In this document: positions 17,658-26,867 of the stretch, piece after piece | Position numbering within the stretch: position 1 is the stretch's first letter | How the letters are laid out: each line of letters starts with the position of its first letter | Source of the DNA: Bacteroidetes bacterium CG12_big_fil_rev_8_21_14_0_65_60_17 | GTDB lineage: Bacteria > Bacteroidota > Rhodothermia > Rhodothermales > UBA10348 | Direction: 5' to 3' | DNA length: 59,936 nt | NCBI GenBank assembly: GCA_002787815.1 | Contig: PCUY01000076.1 | Location: 1 to 59,936 of the forward strand | Translations under genes and position numbers: made by a program | Notes under the pieces: generated by a model | What the model was told of the DNA's origin: nothing | Seen by the model: only the letters and a program-made list of their open reading frames with translations | The model's database searches: none

Positions 17658-19046
17658 ATGAAAAGCATGAACACCACGCGAGTGGCCCTTTTGAGCGCCG
17701 CGCTCCTGTTGCTGGGCTCGGGCCTGCCGGCCCTCGCCCAGCTTGGCATTGAGCAGCCTCCCCATCCCCCCCCACCCGGTGAACGGGGTTCGCCCAATAT
17801 CACCGTGCTCTCCCACATTCCGCTCGGAGCGGCCGGCAGTGTGTCCGACATTGAAATCGAGCAGGAGATGGACCGGCCCTATGCCTATGTGGCCCGCCGC
17901 GTCGATGAAATCGGATTCGACATCATTGACCTCTCGAACCCGGAGCAGGCCCGTGTCATTCACCGCTGGCGTATTGAGGACCAGGAACTGCATGTAGGCG
18001 GCGCCATGGACGGCCGGTATTTCGGCTGGGAGGGACGCATCTATTATGTACAATCCGTGCAGCTGCGCCAGAGCGGACCGAATTCGGACGTTGGTGCCAT
18101 CGTGTTTGATGTGACCGATCTGCCGGAATCCTTCCACGAGGTTGGTCGCATCCGCCAGTCCGAAACACCCGGAGGGTTCCACAACATATTCATGTACGAG
18201 CACTCCGGTGGAAAGCCGCTGCTCTTTGCCACGTCGGGCCAACACGCCAAGGTGTTCGACATGGCCCGGTTCGTGGACCGTGATCAGTCCGAGATGGAAG
18301 ACGTCCTTCGGGATGAGAACCGCGAACTCGTCGGCATGGTGCCGGTCGCCCAGTCCGAGAACATGTGGTCCCGCGGTTACCACGATTTCATGGTCCAGTA
18401 CCACGCAGAAAGCGGCCAGGACCGGTTCTATGGAGGTGGGGGCAGCGGCTTCTACGTGTATGACGTGACCGACCCGGGTTCTCCCAACCTGCTCACAAAA
18501 ATACTGGATGTACCCGGTGTGTCCTGGGGACACACGTTCACCCCCACACCCGATGGCAACTTCGCGGTCGGCGAAACCGAATTCCAGTACCAGCCGCTGC
18601 GCATTTTCGATCTGCGACCGGGCTTGAGCGGTGAGGTGGACAAGATTGATCACGCGGTCGGGTACTGGCAGGCCGATTGGCGCGCCCTGGCCCACAACCA
18701 CGAAATGCGCTGGCCCTATGTGTTCGTATCGGGCTATGAAACCGGGCTCGGCGTGTTCAACATGGCGGACCCTGCCAATCCCTATACGGTCGCCTACTAC
18801 GATACCTACAACGGCGTCCACAATGATCGGCAGGCCGCTCTCGAGCGCCTGGGCAGCCCATACACATGGAATGTATACGACGGCGCCTGGGGTGTCGACG
18901 TGCGAAACGCCGATGGCCTCATTGTGATTTCCGACATGACCACCGGCTTCTGGGCGTTCCGCATGGACGGCTTCAACGGCTGGAATGGCGAGGACTGGGG
19001 CATGCCCAACGAGTCTTCCGCCCAACGAAAGTTTCTCGACGACTGA
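17658..19046 (+). CDS. Secreted LVIVD-like beta-propeller protein, paralogue 2
   Basis: 462 residues starting at the ATG at 17658, which gives a signal peptide ending PALAQ. Features shared with paralogues 3-6 include EQEMDRPYAYVARR, FDIIDLSNPEQARVI, PGGFHNIFMYEHSGG, DRFYGGGGSGFYVYDVTD, GHTFTPTPDG, FQYQPLRIFDLRPGL, NHEMRWPYVFVSGY and DGFNGWNGEDWG. Insertions relative to paralogues 3-6 include the DRDQSEMEDVLRDENREL segment. It follows paralogue 1 after 16 bp. The function is unknown; the repeats are consistent with a beta-propeller outside the cytoplasm. Confidence 0.75.
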   Translation: MKSMNTTRVALLSAALLLLGSGLPALAQLGIEQPPHPPPPGERGSPNITVLSHIPLGAAGSVSDIEIEQEMDRPYAYVARRVDEIGFDIIDLSNPEQARVIHRWRIEDQELHVGGAMDGRYFGWEGRIYYVQSVQLRQSGPNSDVGAIVFDVTDLPESFHEVGRIRQSETPGGFHNIFMYEHSGGKPLLFATSGQHAKVFDMARFVDRDQSEMEDVLRDENRELVGMVPVAQSENMWSRGYHDFMVQYHAESGQDRFYGGGGSGFYVYDVTDPGSPNLLTKILDVPGVSWGHTFTPTPDGNFAVGETEFQYQPLRIFDLRPGLSGEVDKIDHAVGYWQADWRALAHNHEMRWPYVFVSGYETGLGVFNMADPANPYTVAYYDTYNGVHNDRQAALERLGSPYTWNVYDGAWGVDVRNADGLIVISDMTTGFWAFRMDGFNGWNGEDWGMPNESSAQRKFLDD

Positions 19047-19073
19047 ACTGGGTCAATCACCAGATAAACCAAC

Positions 19074-20393
19074 ATGAAATACCCCACCTTTCTGCTTTCT
19101 CTCATGCTCCTCCTCACGGCAGGAGCGTCCACCCTGTTTGGCCAGGCCACCGTTCTGAAACGCGGATCGGACAACATGGAGGTGCTCGGCCACATTCCAC
19201 TCGGCAAGACGTCGAGCGTTACCGATATGGAGCTCGAACAGGAACTCTCCCGGCCCTATGCATACGTCAGCCGGGCATCCATCGTGGATGGCGGCCCCAA
19301 GGGCATGGACATCATTGATCTGTCAAACCCCTCAAAGCCGGAAGTCATCCTGCGCTGGCGCCTGGAAAACCAGGATCTGCTTCAGAACCGGGGGGGCATG
19401 GACGTGAAGTACTTCAAGCTCGACGGGCGCTATTATGTGGTCCAGTCCTTCGAGTTCGGTGGCGGCCCCTTCCGGGAACTCGGGGCTGTGGTTTTTGACG
19501 TGACGGGCCTTCCGGATCCGTCGAAAGTTACGGAAATTGCGCGGCTTGAAGAGCCTGATCACCCGGGCGGCTTCCACAATATTTTCATTTACAAGCACTC
19601 CAACGGCGGCGTCTACCTGTTCGCCACCGTCCGCGGCGACGATGTGCGGGTCTACGACCTCGGACGGGTCGTGACAGGTGATCTGGCCGGCGCACATGTT
19701 GCCACCATCCATAACCCCATGGAGGGCGTTTCGCAGACGTCCTATCACGACATGTATGTTGGATACCACCCTGACAGCGAAGAGGACCGTTTCTACGGCG
19801 GTGGAACCGGCGGATACTTCGTCTTCAACATCACCGACCTGCAGAATCCGGAGATCCGGGCCACACTGACGGGAATCAACGGTGTGGAATGGGGTCATAC
19901 CTTCACGCCGAGCCCGGATGGCCGTTACGCGGTGGCAGAGGCAGAATACCAATATGCTCCTCTGCGCATATTCGACCTGAAACCGGCACTCGATGGTGAG
20001 GTCTCGAATATCCGATCGCCCATCTCGGCCTGGACCGCCAACTGGAAAAACCTGTCGCACAACCACGAGGTCCGCTGGCCCTTCGTGTTCGTGTCCGGCT
20101 ATCTCGATGGATTGCAGGTGTTCAGCCTGATGGATCCTGAAAACCCGCAGACCGTCGGCTACTACGACACGTTCATCGGCGACCCCGATACAGGCCTGAA
20201 TCCCGTCATCAACGGTGCTTTCGGCGTGGATGTCCGCAATGCGGATGGCTTGATTGCAGTCAGTGACATGTCAACCGGCTTCTGGACATTCCGCATGGAA
20301 GGATTCAATGGCTGGAACGGTGAGGACTGGGGGCAGCCCGATGTATCGAGCGTTCAGAAATGGGACGAAGAGTCCAAGGACGGCACCCGATGA
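19074..20393 (+). CDS. Secreted LVIVD-like beta-propeller protein, paralogue 3
   Basis: 439 residues with a signal peptide (MKYPTFLLSLML onward, ending FGQA). From here to paralogue 6 the copies are close in length and in order of motifs: GSDNMEVLGHIPLG, EQELSRPYAYVSRA, GGMDVKYFKLDGRYYVVQS, GGFHNIFIYKHSNGG, DRFYGGGTGGYFVFNITD, AEYQYAPLRIFDLKPALDG, NHEVRWPFVFVSGY and GFNGWNGEDWG, then SSVQKWDEESKDG. Its stop overlaps the ATG of paralogue 4 by ATGA. Confidence 0.77.
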   Translation: MKYPTFLLSLMLLLTAGASTLFGQATVLKRGSDNMEVLGHIPLGKTSSVTDMELEQELSRPYAYVSRASIVDGGPKGMDIIDLSNPSKPEVILRWRLENQDLLQNRGGMDVKYFKLDGRYYVVQSFEFGGGPFRELGAVVFDVTGLPDPSKVTEIARLEEPDHPGGFHNIFIYKHSNGGVYLFATVRGDDVRVYDLGRVVTGDLAGAHVATIHNPMEGVSQTSYHDMYVGYHPDSEEDRFYGGGTGGYFVFNITDLQNPEIRATLTGINGVEWGHTFTPSPDGRYAVAEAEYQYAPLRIFDLKPALDGEVSNIRSPISAWTANWKNLSHNHEVRWPFVFVSGYLDGLQVFSLMDPENPQTVGYYDTFIGDPDTGLNPVINGAFGVDVRNADGLIAVSDMSTGFWTFRMEGFNGWNGEDWGQPDVSSVQKWDEESKDGTR

Positions 20394-21799
20394 CTTCCAC
20401 AATATCAAACTCCGACGCACGCATGAAACATCTCATTCAGCCCAAGCGGGTATTCACAGCGACAACAGCGGCCGTTTGCACGCTTGTCCTTCTCGCCACT
20501 GCCCTCTCCGCTCCGGCCATCCTGGCGCAGGACGAAACGCCCTGGACGCCGCTCAAACCCGGATCGGATAATATGGCCGTAGAGGGGCATGTGCCGCTCG
20601 GCCTACCGCTCAACACAATGGACTTGGACATAGAGCAGGAGCTGTCGCGTCCGTACGTTTACGTGTCGCGCGGCACGGTGGGCGAGGGTACGGAGCGGGG
20701 CACCGACATCATCGATATCTCTGACCCGTCGAGTCCAAAAGTCCTCAAACGGTGGCGTATTGAGAGCCAGGAACTGCATACGGGCCTGGGTGGCATGGAT
20801 GTGAAGTACTTCAAGTGGAACGACCGGTATTATGTGGTGCAGTCCACGCAGTTCGGGCCGGGCCCGAACAATGATCTGGGGGCCTACATCCTTGATGTCA
20901 CGGGACTTCCCGACGCGGCGACCGTGCGCGAAGCGGGTCGTATTCACGAGCCGGATCTGCCCGGTGGGTTCCACAATATTTTCGTGTACAAGCATTCCAA
21001 TGGCCGCGTCTATCTCTTTACGACAGTTTCGGGGCCGAATGCGCACATCTACGACCTCGGATCCATCGTGGACGGTGATTCCGGGAACGGGTTCGTTGGA
21101 ACGGTGCCCGTTCCCCTGCCCGGCGGAGAAACGAGCGGGTCCTACCACGACCTGTACGTTGCCTGGCACCCGGACACCGAAGAAGACCGCTTCTACGGGG
21201 GCGGTACGGGTGGATACTACGTTTACGACGTGACGGATGTGGAAAATCCGGAACTTGAGATAACACTCACCGGCATCACGGGCGTGCGCTACGGCCATAC
21301 ATTTACGCCCAGCCCGGATGGTCGGTACGTCGTCACGGAAACGGAGTACCAGTATGCGCCACTCCGCATGTTCGACCTGAAACCGGCGCTCGATGGGGAC
21401 GTCACCAACATCCGCCAGCCCATCTCGGCCTGGACCGCGAACTGGCAAAACCTCGTGCACAACCACGAAGTCCGCTGGCCCTTCGTATTCGTCTCGGGAT
21501 ACCATGACGGCCTGCAGGTCTTTTCCATGATGGATCCGGAGAATCCCGTCACGGTGGGCTACTATGACACCTATACGGGTTCGCGCAAGGCGGGCGTCAT
21601 GGAAGGTGCTGTCGCGAACGGCGCGTTTGGCGTGGACGTTCGCAACGCCGACGGACTGATCGTGATCAGCGACATGACCACCGGCTTCTGGACGTTCCGC
21701 ATGGAGGGGTTCAATGGATGGAACGGCGAAGACTGGGGTCAACCAAATATCTCGAGCGCACAGCAGTTTGACGAGGAATCGAAAGAAGGAACGAAATGA
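20390..21799 (+). CDS. Secreted LVIVD-like beta-propeller protein, paralogue 4
   Basis: 469 residues if it starts at 20390, where its ATG overlaps the previous stop as ATGA, as at the next two junctions. An ATG at 20423 gives a more compact signal peptide (ending AILAQ) and is the alternative. The mature protein begins DETPWTPLKPGSDNM, a segment shared with paralogues 5 and 6. All propeller motifs are present (GFHNIFVYKHSNG, SYHDLYVAWHPDTE, RFYGGGTGGYYVYDVTD, HNHEVRWPFVFVSGYHDGLQ). It ends DEESKEGTK, coupled by ATGA to paralogue 5. Confidence 0.77.
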   Translation: MTSTISNSDARMKHLIQPKRVFTATTAAVCTLVLLATALSAPAILAQDETPWTPLKPGSDNMAVEGHVPLGLPLNTMDLDIEQELSRPYVYVSRGTVGEGTERGTDIIDISDPSSPKVLKRWRIESQELHTGLGGMDVKYFKWNDRYYVVQSTQFGPGPNNDLGAYILDVTGLPDAATVREAGRIHEPDLPGGFHNIFVYKHSNGRVYLFTTVSGPNAHIYDLGSIVDGDSGNGFVGTVPVPLPGGETSGSYHDLYVAWHPDTEEDRFYGGGTGGYYVYDVTDVENPELEITLTGITGVRYGHTFTPSPDGRYVVTETEYQYAPLRMFDLKPALDGDVTNIRQPISAWTANWQNLVHNHEVRWPFVFVSGYHDGLQVFSMMDPENPVTVGYYDTYTGSRKAGVMEGAVANGAFGVDVRNADGLIVISDMTTGFWTFRMEGFNGWNGEDWGQPNISSAQQFDEESKEGTK

Positions 21800-23121
21800 G
21801 AAGCGTCGTACTCGGCGCGATCCTGATGGCATTTGCCATCACGGATCGCGCCGCAGCCCAGCAGGAAACGCCCTGGACACCACTCAACCCGGGATCTGAC
21901 AATATCGAAGTCCTGGGCCACATTCCGCTCGGGCCTATACTGAGTGTGGCCGACGTGGACCTGGAGCAGGAGTTGAGCCGGCCCTACGCCTACGTGTCGC
22001 GCATGGTCTATGGCTGGGAAGGAGACAAGGGCACGGACATCATTGATCTATCGGACCCCTCGAATCCCAGGGTCATCTACCGCTGGCGTATAGAAAACCA
22101 GGACCTGCACCAGCGCACGGGTGGCATGGACGTGAAATATTTCAAGTGGAACGGTCGGTATTATGTGGTGCAGTCGCTGCAGTTCGGGCAGGGTGGCCCA
22201 AACAACGATCTCGGGGCGGTGGTGCTCGATGTGACCGGCCTTCCGAATCCGGCTTCGGTTACCGAGGTGGCGCGCATCCATGAACCCGATTTCCCGGGAG
22301 GCTTCCACAATATTTTTGTGTACAGGCACTCGAATGGCCGCGTATACCTGTTTTCGACCGTCCAGGGGTCGACGGCGCACATCTACGACCTCGGGCTCGT
22401 TGTTGAAGGGCGTGGTGATGAGGCGCTGGTTGGCCGCGTGCCCCTTCCCCAGGAAACGTCACGCCGCGCGTATCACGACTTCTTTGTGGGCTGGCACGAG
22501 GGCTCCGAAACCGACCGGTTCTACGGCGGCGGCCGTGGCGGCTATTATGTATATGACGTAACCGACCTCGAGAACCCGGAACTGCTTGCATCGCTCACCG
22601 GCATCAATGGTGTCACGAGCGGACATACGTTCACGCCCGACCCGACGGGCCGGTACGTGATCGCAGAGACGGAGTACCAGTTTGCTCCGCTTCGCATTTT
22701 CGACCTCAAGCTGGCCCTCGACGGTGAGGTCTCCAACATCAGTCAGCCCATCGCCGGATGGACGCCCAACTGGCGCCACGTCGTGCACAACCATGAAGTA
22801 CGCTGGCCCTACGTATTCGTATCCGGATACCACGACGGACTCCAGGTCTTCAGCATGGCCGACCCCGAAAACCCGGTCACCGTGGCCTACTATGACACGT
22901 ATGTCGGGCCGTATGTCGAAGGACGTAATCCCATGTTCAATGGCGCCTTCGGCATTGACGTCCGCAACCAGGACGGGCTGATTGTGATTTCCGACATGTC
23001 CACGGGGTTCTGGACTTTCAAGATGGAAGGGTTCGACGGCTGGAATGGTGAGGAATGGGGCGTACCCGATGTATCGAGCGCACAGAAATGGGATGAGGAG
23101 TCCCGGGAGGGTTCAAGATGA
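21796..23121 (+). CDS. Secreted LVIVD-like beta-propeller protein, paralogue 5
   Basis: 441 residues. The signal peptide (1-21) ends in RAAAQ, and the mature part starts QETPWTPLNPGSDNI. The order of blocks is the same as in its neighbours: EQELSRPYAYVSRM, GTDIIDLSDPSNPRVI, GGMDVKYFKWNGRYYVVQS, GFHNIFVYRHSNG, RFYGGGRGGYYVYDVTD, TEYQFAPLRIFDLKLALDG, HNHEVRWPYVFVSGYHDGLQ and GFDGWNGEEWG. ATGA overlaps occur at both ends, so expression is coupled to paralogues 4 and 6. Confidence 0.77.
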   Translation: MRSVVLGAILMAFAITDRAAAQQETPWTPLNPGSDNIEVLGHIPLGPILSVADVDLEQELSRPYAYVSRMVYGWEGDKGTDIIDLSDPSNPRVIYRWRIENQDLHQRTGGMDVKYFKWNGRYYVVQSLQFGQGGPNNDLGAVVLDVTGLPNPASVTEVARIHEPDFPGGFHNIFVYRHSNGRVYLFSTVQGSTAHIYDLGLVVEGRGDEALVGRVPLPQETSRRAYHDFFVGWHEGSETDRFYGGGRGGYYVYDVTDLENPELLASLTGINGVTSGHTFTPDPTGRYVIAETEYQFAPLRIFDLKLALDGEVSNISQPIAGWTPNWRHVVHNHEVRWPYVFVSGYHDGLQVFSMADPENPVTVAYYDTYVGPYVEGRNPMFNGAFGIDVRNQDGLIVISDMSTGFWTFKMEGFDGWNGEEWGVPDVSSAQKWDEESREGSR

Positions 23122-24467
23122 GTGGTTTCCCGCACCTGTCGTGTTTCCTCGCGGGCCTGATTCTGATCGCCGTACCGGCAACGTCCAATCCGGCATACGC
23201 CCAGCAGCAGAATACGCCGTGGACGGCGCTGAATCCCGGGTCCGGGAACATGGACGTAGTAGGTCATCTCCCGCTCGGCCCGGTCATGACGGTGGCCGAC
23301 CTCGACATGGAGCAGGAGATGGAGCGCCCCTACGTGTACGTCTCACGGCGTGCGCGAAATGAAAGCGTGGAGCGCGGCACCGATATCATCGACATATCGG
23401 ACCCGTCGCATCCAGCCGTACTCTACCGGTGGCGCATTGAAAACCAGGAACTCCATACGGGTGCCGGCGGCGTGGACGTGAAGCACTTCAAGTGGGATGG
23501 ACGCTATTATGTCGTCCAGGGCATGCAGCTGGGGACGGGACCCAATAACGATCTCGGCGCCGTGATTCTCGATGTCACCGGGCTTCCCGATCCGGGCAGT
23601 GTCCGCGAAGTGGCGCGCATTCACGCGCCGGAAACGCCGGGTGGCTTCCATAATATTTTTGTCTACAAACACTCCAATGGACGTGTGTATCTGATGACCA
23701 CCATTCGCGGACCCGGTGCGAATGTGTATGACCTGGGTCGCGTTGTAAGTGGCGACGTTGAAAATGCGCTCGTCGCCAATATTCCCGTTCCTGATAATAC
23801 GGGTGGTGAGCGGGGAAGCTATCATGACTTCTATGCCGGCTACCATGTCGATACGGACACGGATCGCTTCTACGGCGGCGGTTCGGGTGGCTATTACATC
23901 TACGATATTTCGAATCTGGACCGGCCTGAATTACTGGTCACCATGACCGGCATCACGGGCGTATCGCGCGGGCATACGGTTACGCCCGGACCGCGAGGCC
24001 GATATGTCATCACGGAAACCGAGTACCAGTATGCACCGCTGCGCATTTTCGATGTTCAGCCTGCGCTCGACGGTGAGCAGCTCAATATCCGCACACCCAT
24101 CAGCGCCTGGACGGCCCACTGGGAAAACCTGGTGCACAACCACGAGGTGCGCTGGCCGTACGTCTTCGTATCAGGGTACCACGACGGACTGCAGGTCTTC
24201 AGTCTCATGGATCCGGAAAACCCGGTTACGGTGGGGTACTACGATACGTACACAGGGCCGCGCAGTCTGGGGTCCATGGGTGGCAATGTTGGTAACGGCG
24301 CTTTTGGCGTGGATGTCCGCAACGCCGATGGACTGATCGTGATCAGCGACATGACGACGGGTTTCTGGGCATTCCGCATGGACGGATTCGACGGCTGGAA
24401 CGGCGAGGGCTGGGGGCTGCCCGACGTATCGAGCGCGCAGAAGTGGGACAGCGTTCCGGCCCAATAG
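23118..24467 (+). CDS. Secreted LVIVD-like beta-propeller protein, paralogue 6
   Basis: 449 residues with a signal peptide ending NPAYAQ and mature start QQNTPWTALNPGSG. It retains the full block order (GGVDVKHFKWDGRYYVVQG, GGFHNIFVYKHSNG, SYHDFYAGYH, RFYGGGSGGYYIYDISN, TEYQYAPLRIFDVQPALDG, HNHEVRWPYVFVSGYHDGLQ, GFDGWNGEGWG) but lacks the acidic DEESKEG tail, ending KWDSVPAQ. It is the last of the six homologues; 85 bp separate it from the next secreted protein. Confidence 0.77.
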   Translation: MSGFPHLSCFLAGLILIAVPATSNPAYAQQQNTPWTALNPGSGNMDVVGHLPLGPVMTVADLDMEQEMERPYVYVSRRARNESVERGTDIIDISDPSHPAVLYRWRIENQELHTGAGGVDVKHFKWDGRYYVVQGMQLGTGPNNDLGAVILDVTGLPDPGSVREVARIHAPETPGGFHNIFVYKHSNGRVYLMTTIRGPGANVYDLGRVVSGDVENALVANIPVPDNTGGERGSYHDFYAGYHVDTDTDRFYGGGSGGYYIYDISNLDRPELLVTMTGITGVSRGHTVTPGPRGRYVITETEYQYAPLRIFDVQPALDGEQLNIRTPISAWTAHWENLVHNHEVRWPYVFVSGYHDGLQVFSLMDPENPVTVGYYDTYTGPRSLGSMGGNVGNGAFGVDVRNADGLIVISDMTTGFWAFRMDGFDGWNGEGWGLPDVSSAQKWDSVPAQ

Positions 24468-24517
24468 AAGGCTGTTGAAAAACCATCGGGTGACAGGGTG
24501 CGAACCAGGACGCCCCA

Positions 24518-24554
24518 ATGGCGTAGAGGAGTGTGAATATGACGTCTACGCCAT
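24518..24554 (+). promoter_or_regulatory. Inverted repeat spanning a start codon, with the SD in the loop
   Basis: ATGGCGTAGA (24518-24527) pairs with TCTACGCCAT (24545-24554), a perfect 10-bp stem. The 17-base loop holds GGAG. The last two bases of the stem are the A and T of the ATG at 24553. A transcript hairpin would hide the start codon and expose the ribosome binding site. Confidence 0.6.
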
Positions 24555-25134
24555 GAATATTCCTTCTTTTGCAGTACCTGGCGTCGCTTGTGCGCTGCTT
24601 CTGGTCATCGCTTGGATGCACGAGCCTGTCACAAGCCGCGCCCACGCTCCTGCCGCGGTCATGTCGTGTGTCGATGTGGACCCCGATCCTCCCGTCTATT
24701 ACGCGATAGATCTGGTACCCACTCGCAAAGTGCCGGGTGCCAGGATGGCTGAAGGGCAGGGTGATGTGACGTTCGCGACGAGCCCGTTCGGGGTGTCTAT
24801 CTCGGAGAACGGCCAGTATGTGTACAACCTCTCGGTTGCCATGAAAAACGTCACCCTCAAAGAGGGCAAAGCGCTCGACGTGTGGGTCACAACGCCCAAT
24901 CTTGACCAGGTAAAGCATCTGGGACGCCTCGATGAGGCGTTCAGGACCGTGGGCAGCGTGGACTGGAACAAGTTCCTTGTCGTTGTCACGCTCGAGTCTG
25001 CGACTGCGGATCCGGGAAGCACATGGACCGGACCCATTGTTGCCCGAGGCATGTCCCGCAGTGGCCTCATGCATACGATGGCTGGCCATGGCCCATTCCA
25101 GAGTGAACCCTGCGCCGTCTACGGCTACCGCTGA
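24553..25134 (+). CDS. Small secreted protein upstream of multicopper oxidase
   Basis: 193 residues. The N-terminal hydrophobic segment (about 7-22) is a signal peptide or anchor. A predicted beta-rich domain follows (YVYNLSVAMKNVTLKEGKALDVWVTTP, described here by its middle at about 90-110). The C-terminus (about 170-193) contains MHTMAGHGPF and one Cys, so Met, His and Cys could bind copper, but this is inference. GAGGAG precedes the ATG by about 20 bases, within the hairpin described at 24518. The multicopper oxidase begins 5 bp after its stop. No named family is recognised. Confidence 0.65.
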   Translation: MNIPSFAVPGVACALLLVIAWMHEPVTSRAHAPAAVMSCVDVDPDPPVYYAIDLVPTRKVPGARMAEGQGDVTFATSPFGVSISENGQYVYNLSVAMKNVTLKEGKALDVWVTTPNLDQVKHLGRLDEAFRTVGSVDWNKFLVVVTLESATADPGSTWTGPIVARGMSRSGLMHTMAGHGPFQSEPCAVYGYR

Positions 25135-25139
25135 TCCAT

Positions 25140-26867
25140 ATGCTCAAACGCCTACTGCGCGCTGTCCAGGCGGGCTCCCTCCTTTTCGGAACGTTCTTTA
25201 TCATCGGGCTATCCACTTCTGCGCGGGCGCAGGATATGGATATGCACGCCGGACACAACATGGATGCGCCCGTCATGCGGGGTGACAGTGTGCTCTGGCG
25301 CATGCCTCCTATGGACATGTCCATGCCCATGCTTCCCGGCATGGACACGGAAGTGCCCATCACGGCGGCCTATCTGCCAGGTGCTGGTCTCGACCCCATG
25401 TCAGTACCCGAGGCAAAGCCTTTTGAGATCCTGGATGTGGATGATGGTGACACCATACACCTGCAGGCGGGACTCGTCAGGCGCCAGATCGGAGCGCAGA
25501 CCCTCGTCATGATGGGGTACAACGGGCAGTACCCCGGACCCCTGTTGCGTGTCAGCAGAGGCGCCAACATCAACGTCCATTTCGTCAATGCCATCGACCA
25601 GCCCACGACTGTCCACTGGCACGGTCTGCGCCTGGATGACTACCGCTTCGACGGCATCCCGGGTATTTCCCAGGCGCCTGTCGAGTCCGGTGAGAGCTTC
25701 CTGTACAAGCTCAATTTTCCGGATGAGGGGCTTTACTGGTATCACCCCCACATGCGGGAGGATGTACAGCAGGACCTCGGTCTCTACGGCAACATGTTGG
25801 TCAACCCGATATCAGCGGACTTCTATGCGCCTGTGAACCGCGAGCAGACCCTCGTTCTTGATGACATCCTCATCGACGCGAACGGGATCATTCCCTATGG
25901 CAAAAGTGCGCCCACGCACGCCCTGATGGGGCGATTCGGAAATGTCATGCTGACCAATGGCGTGACTGATTTTTCGATGGATGTGAAGCGCGGCGAAGTG
26001 GTCCGCTTCTTTCTGACCAACGTAGCAAACTCGCGTACGTTCAATGTGGTATTCGGCGGCAATCCGATCAAGGTCGTAGCCTCTGACATCAGTCGGTATG
26101 AGGAGGAAATGAGCGTAAGCAGCGTTGTAATTGCGCCGGCAGAGCGCTATATCGTGGATGTGCTCTTCGACGAACCAGGAGAGGTCACCATTACAAATAC
26201 GGTCCAGGCCATCAACCACTTCCGCGGCGAATTCTATCCTTCGGTGCAGGCACTTGCCACGGTCCGCGTCGATGATACGCCCGCGGATGTATCGCATGCG
26301 GCGGCGTTCGAAGAACTTCGTACAAACGAAGAGGTCATCGCCGACATCGACTCCTTCCGTCCCTACTTCGACAAGGCCCCGGACAAAGAATTGGAGCTCA
26401 CGGTCCGTGTGAACAACCTGCCCCTGCCAGTCATGCGCATGATGGAGATCGATACGCTTTACGTTCCACCCATCGAGTGGAACGATGCCATGCCCATGAT
26501 GAACTGGGTCTCCACGGGTGAGCAGGTCGAGTGGCTGCTTCGGGAAAAAGACACGGGGCGCGAGTCCATGGATATCAACTGGACGTTCCAGAAGGACGAC
26601 GTCGTGAAGGTCCGGATTTTCAACTCGCCACGGTCGTTTCATCCCATGAACCACCCGATCCACTTCCACGGCCAGCGGTTCCTGGTCACGCACATCGACG
26701 GGGTGGAAAACCCCAACATGGCGTGGAAAGACACGGCCATCGTTCCGGTAGGCTCAACGGTCGACTTCCTGGTCCATATGTCAAACCCCGGGAAATGGAT
26801 GGCGCACTGCCATATCGCCGAACACCTGCACGCCGGCATGATGCTCTCATTCGAGGTCACCGATTGA
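25140..26867 (+). CDS. Multicopper oxidase with Met-rich N-terminus
   Basis: Laccase/CopA-type oxidase, 575 residues, exported (signal peptide to about 31). Copper sites are complete: HWHG (159-162), WYHPH (200-204), HPMNHPIHFHG near residue 515, and HCHIAEHLHAGM (556-567), giving type 1 ligands Cys557, His562 and Met567. Residues 33-68 hold ten Met and two His, typical of proteins that bind or oxidise Cu(I). It likely oxidises a phenolic, metal or other small substrate in the periplasm with reduction of O2 to water. It is probably cotranscribed with the small protein and the six propeller genes upstream. It overlaps the convergent hydrolase gene by 11 bp. Confidence 0.93.
   Translation: MLKRLLRAVQAGSLLFGTFFIIGLSTSARAQDMDMHAGHNMDAPVMRGDSVLWRMPPMDMSMPMLPGMDTEVPITAAYLPGAGLDPMSVPEAKPFEILDVDDGDTIHLQAGLVRRQIGAQTLVMMGYNGQYPGPLLRVSRGANINVHFVNAIDQPTTVHWHGLRLDDYRFDGIPGISQAPVESGESFLYKLNFPDEGLYWYHPHMREDVQQDLGLYGNMLVNPISADFYAPVNREQTLVLDDILIDANGIIPYGKSAPTHALMGRFGNVMLTNGVTDFSMDVKRGEVVRFFLTNVANSRTFNVVFGGNPIKVVASDISRYEEEMSVSSVVIAPAERYIVDVLFDEPGEVTITNTVQAINHFRGEFYPSVQALATVRVDDTPADVSHAAAFEELRTNEEVIADIDSFRPYFDKAPDKELELTVRVNNLPLPVMRMMEIDTLYVPPIEWNDAMPMMNWVSTGEQVEWLLREKDTGRESMDINWTFQKDDVVKVRIFNSPRSFHPMNHPIHFHGQRFLVTHIDGVENPNMAWKDTAIVPVGSTVDFLVHMSNPGKWMAHCHIAEHLHAGMMLSFEVTD

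Noticed and set aside
17550-19025. Minus-strand open frame of 491 codons opposite paralogue 2
   Set aside because: Antisense to a signal-peptide-bearing gene of the array; no recognisable domain and repeated similar shadows opposite other copies.
24468-24560. Insertion-sequence remnant before the small secreted gene
   Set aside because: The motif GGCTGTTGAAAAA resembles some IS ends, but no transposase or matching second end is present.
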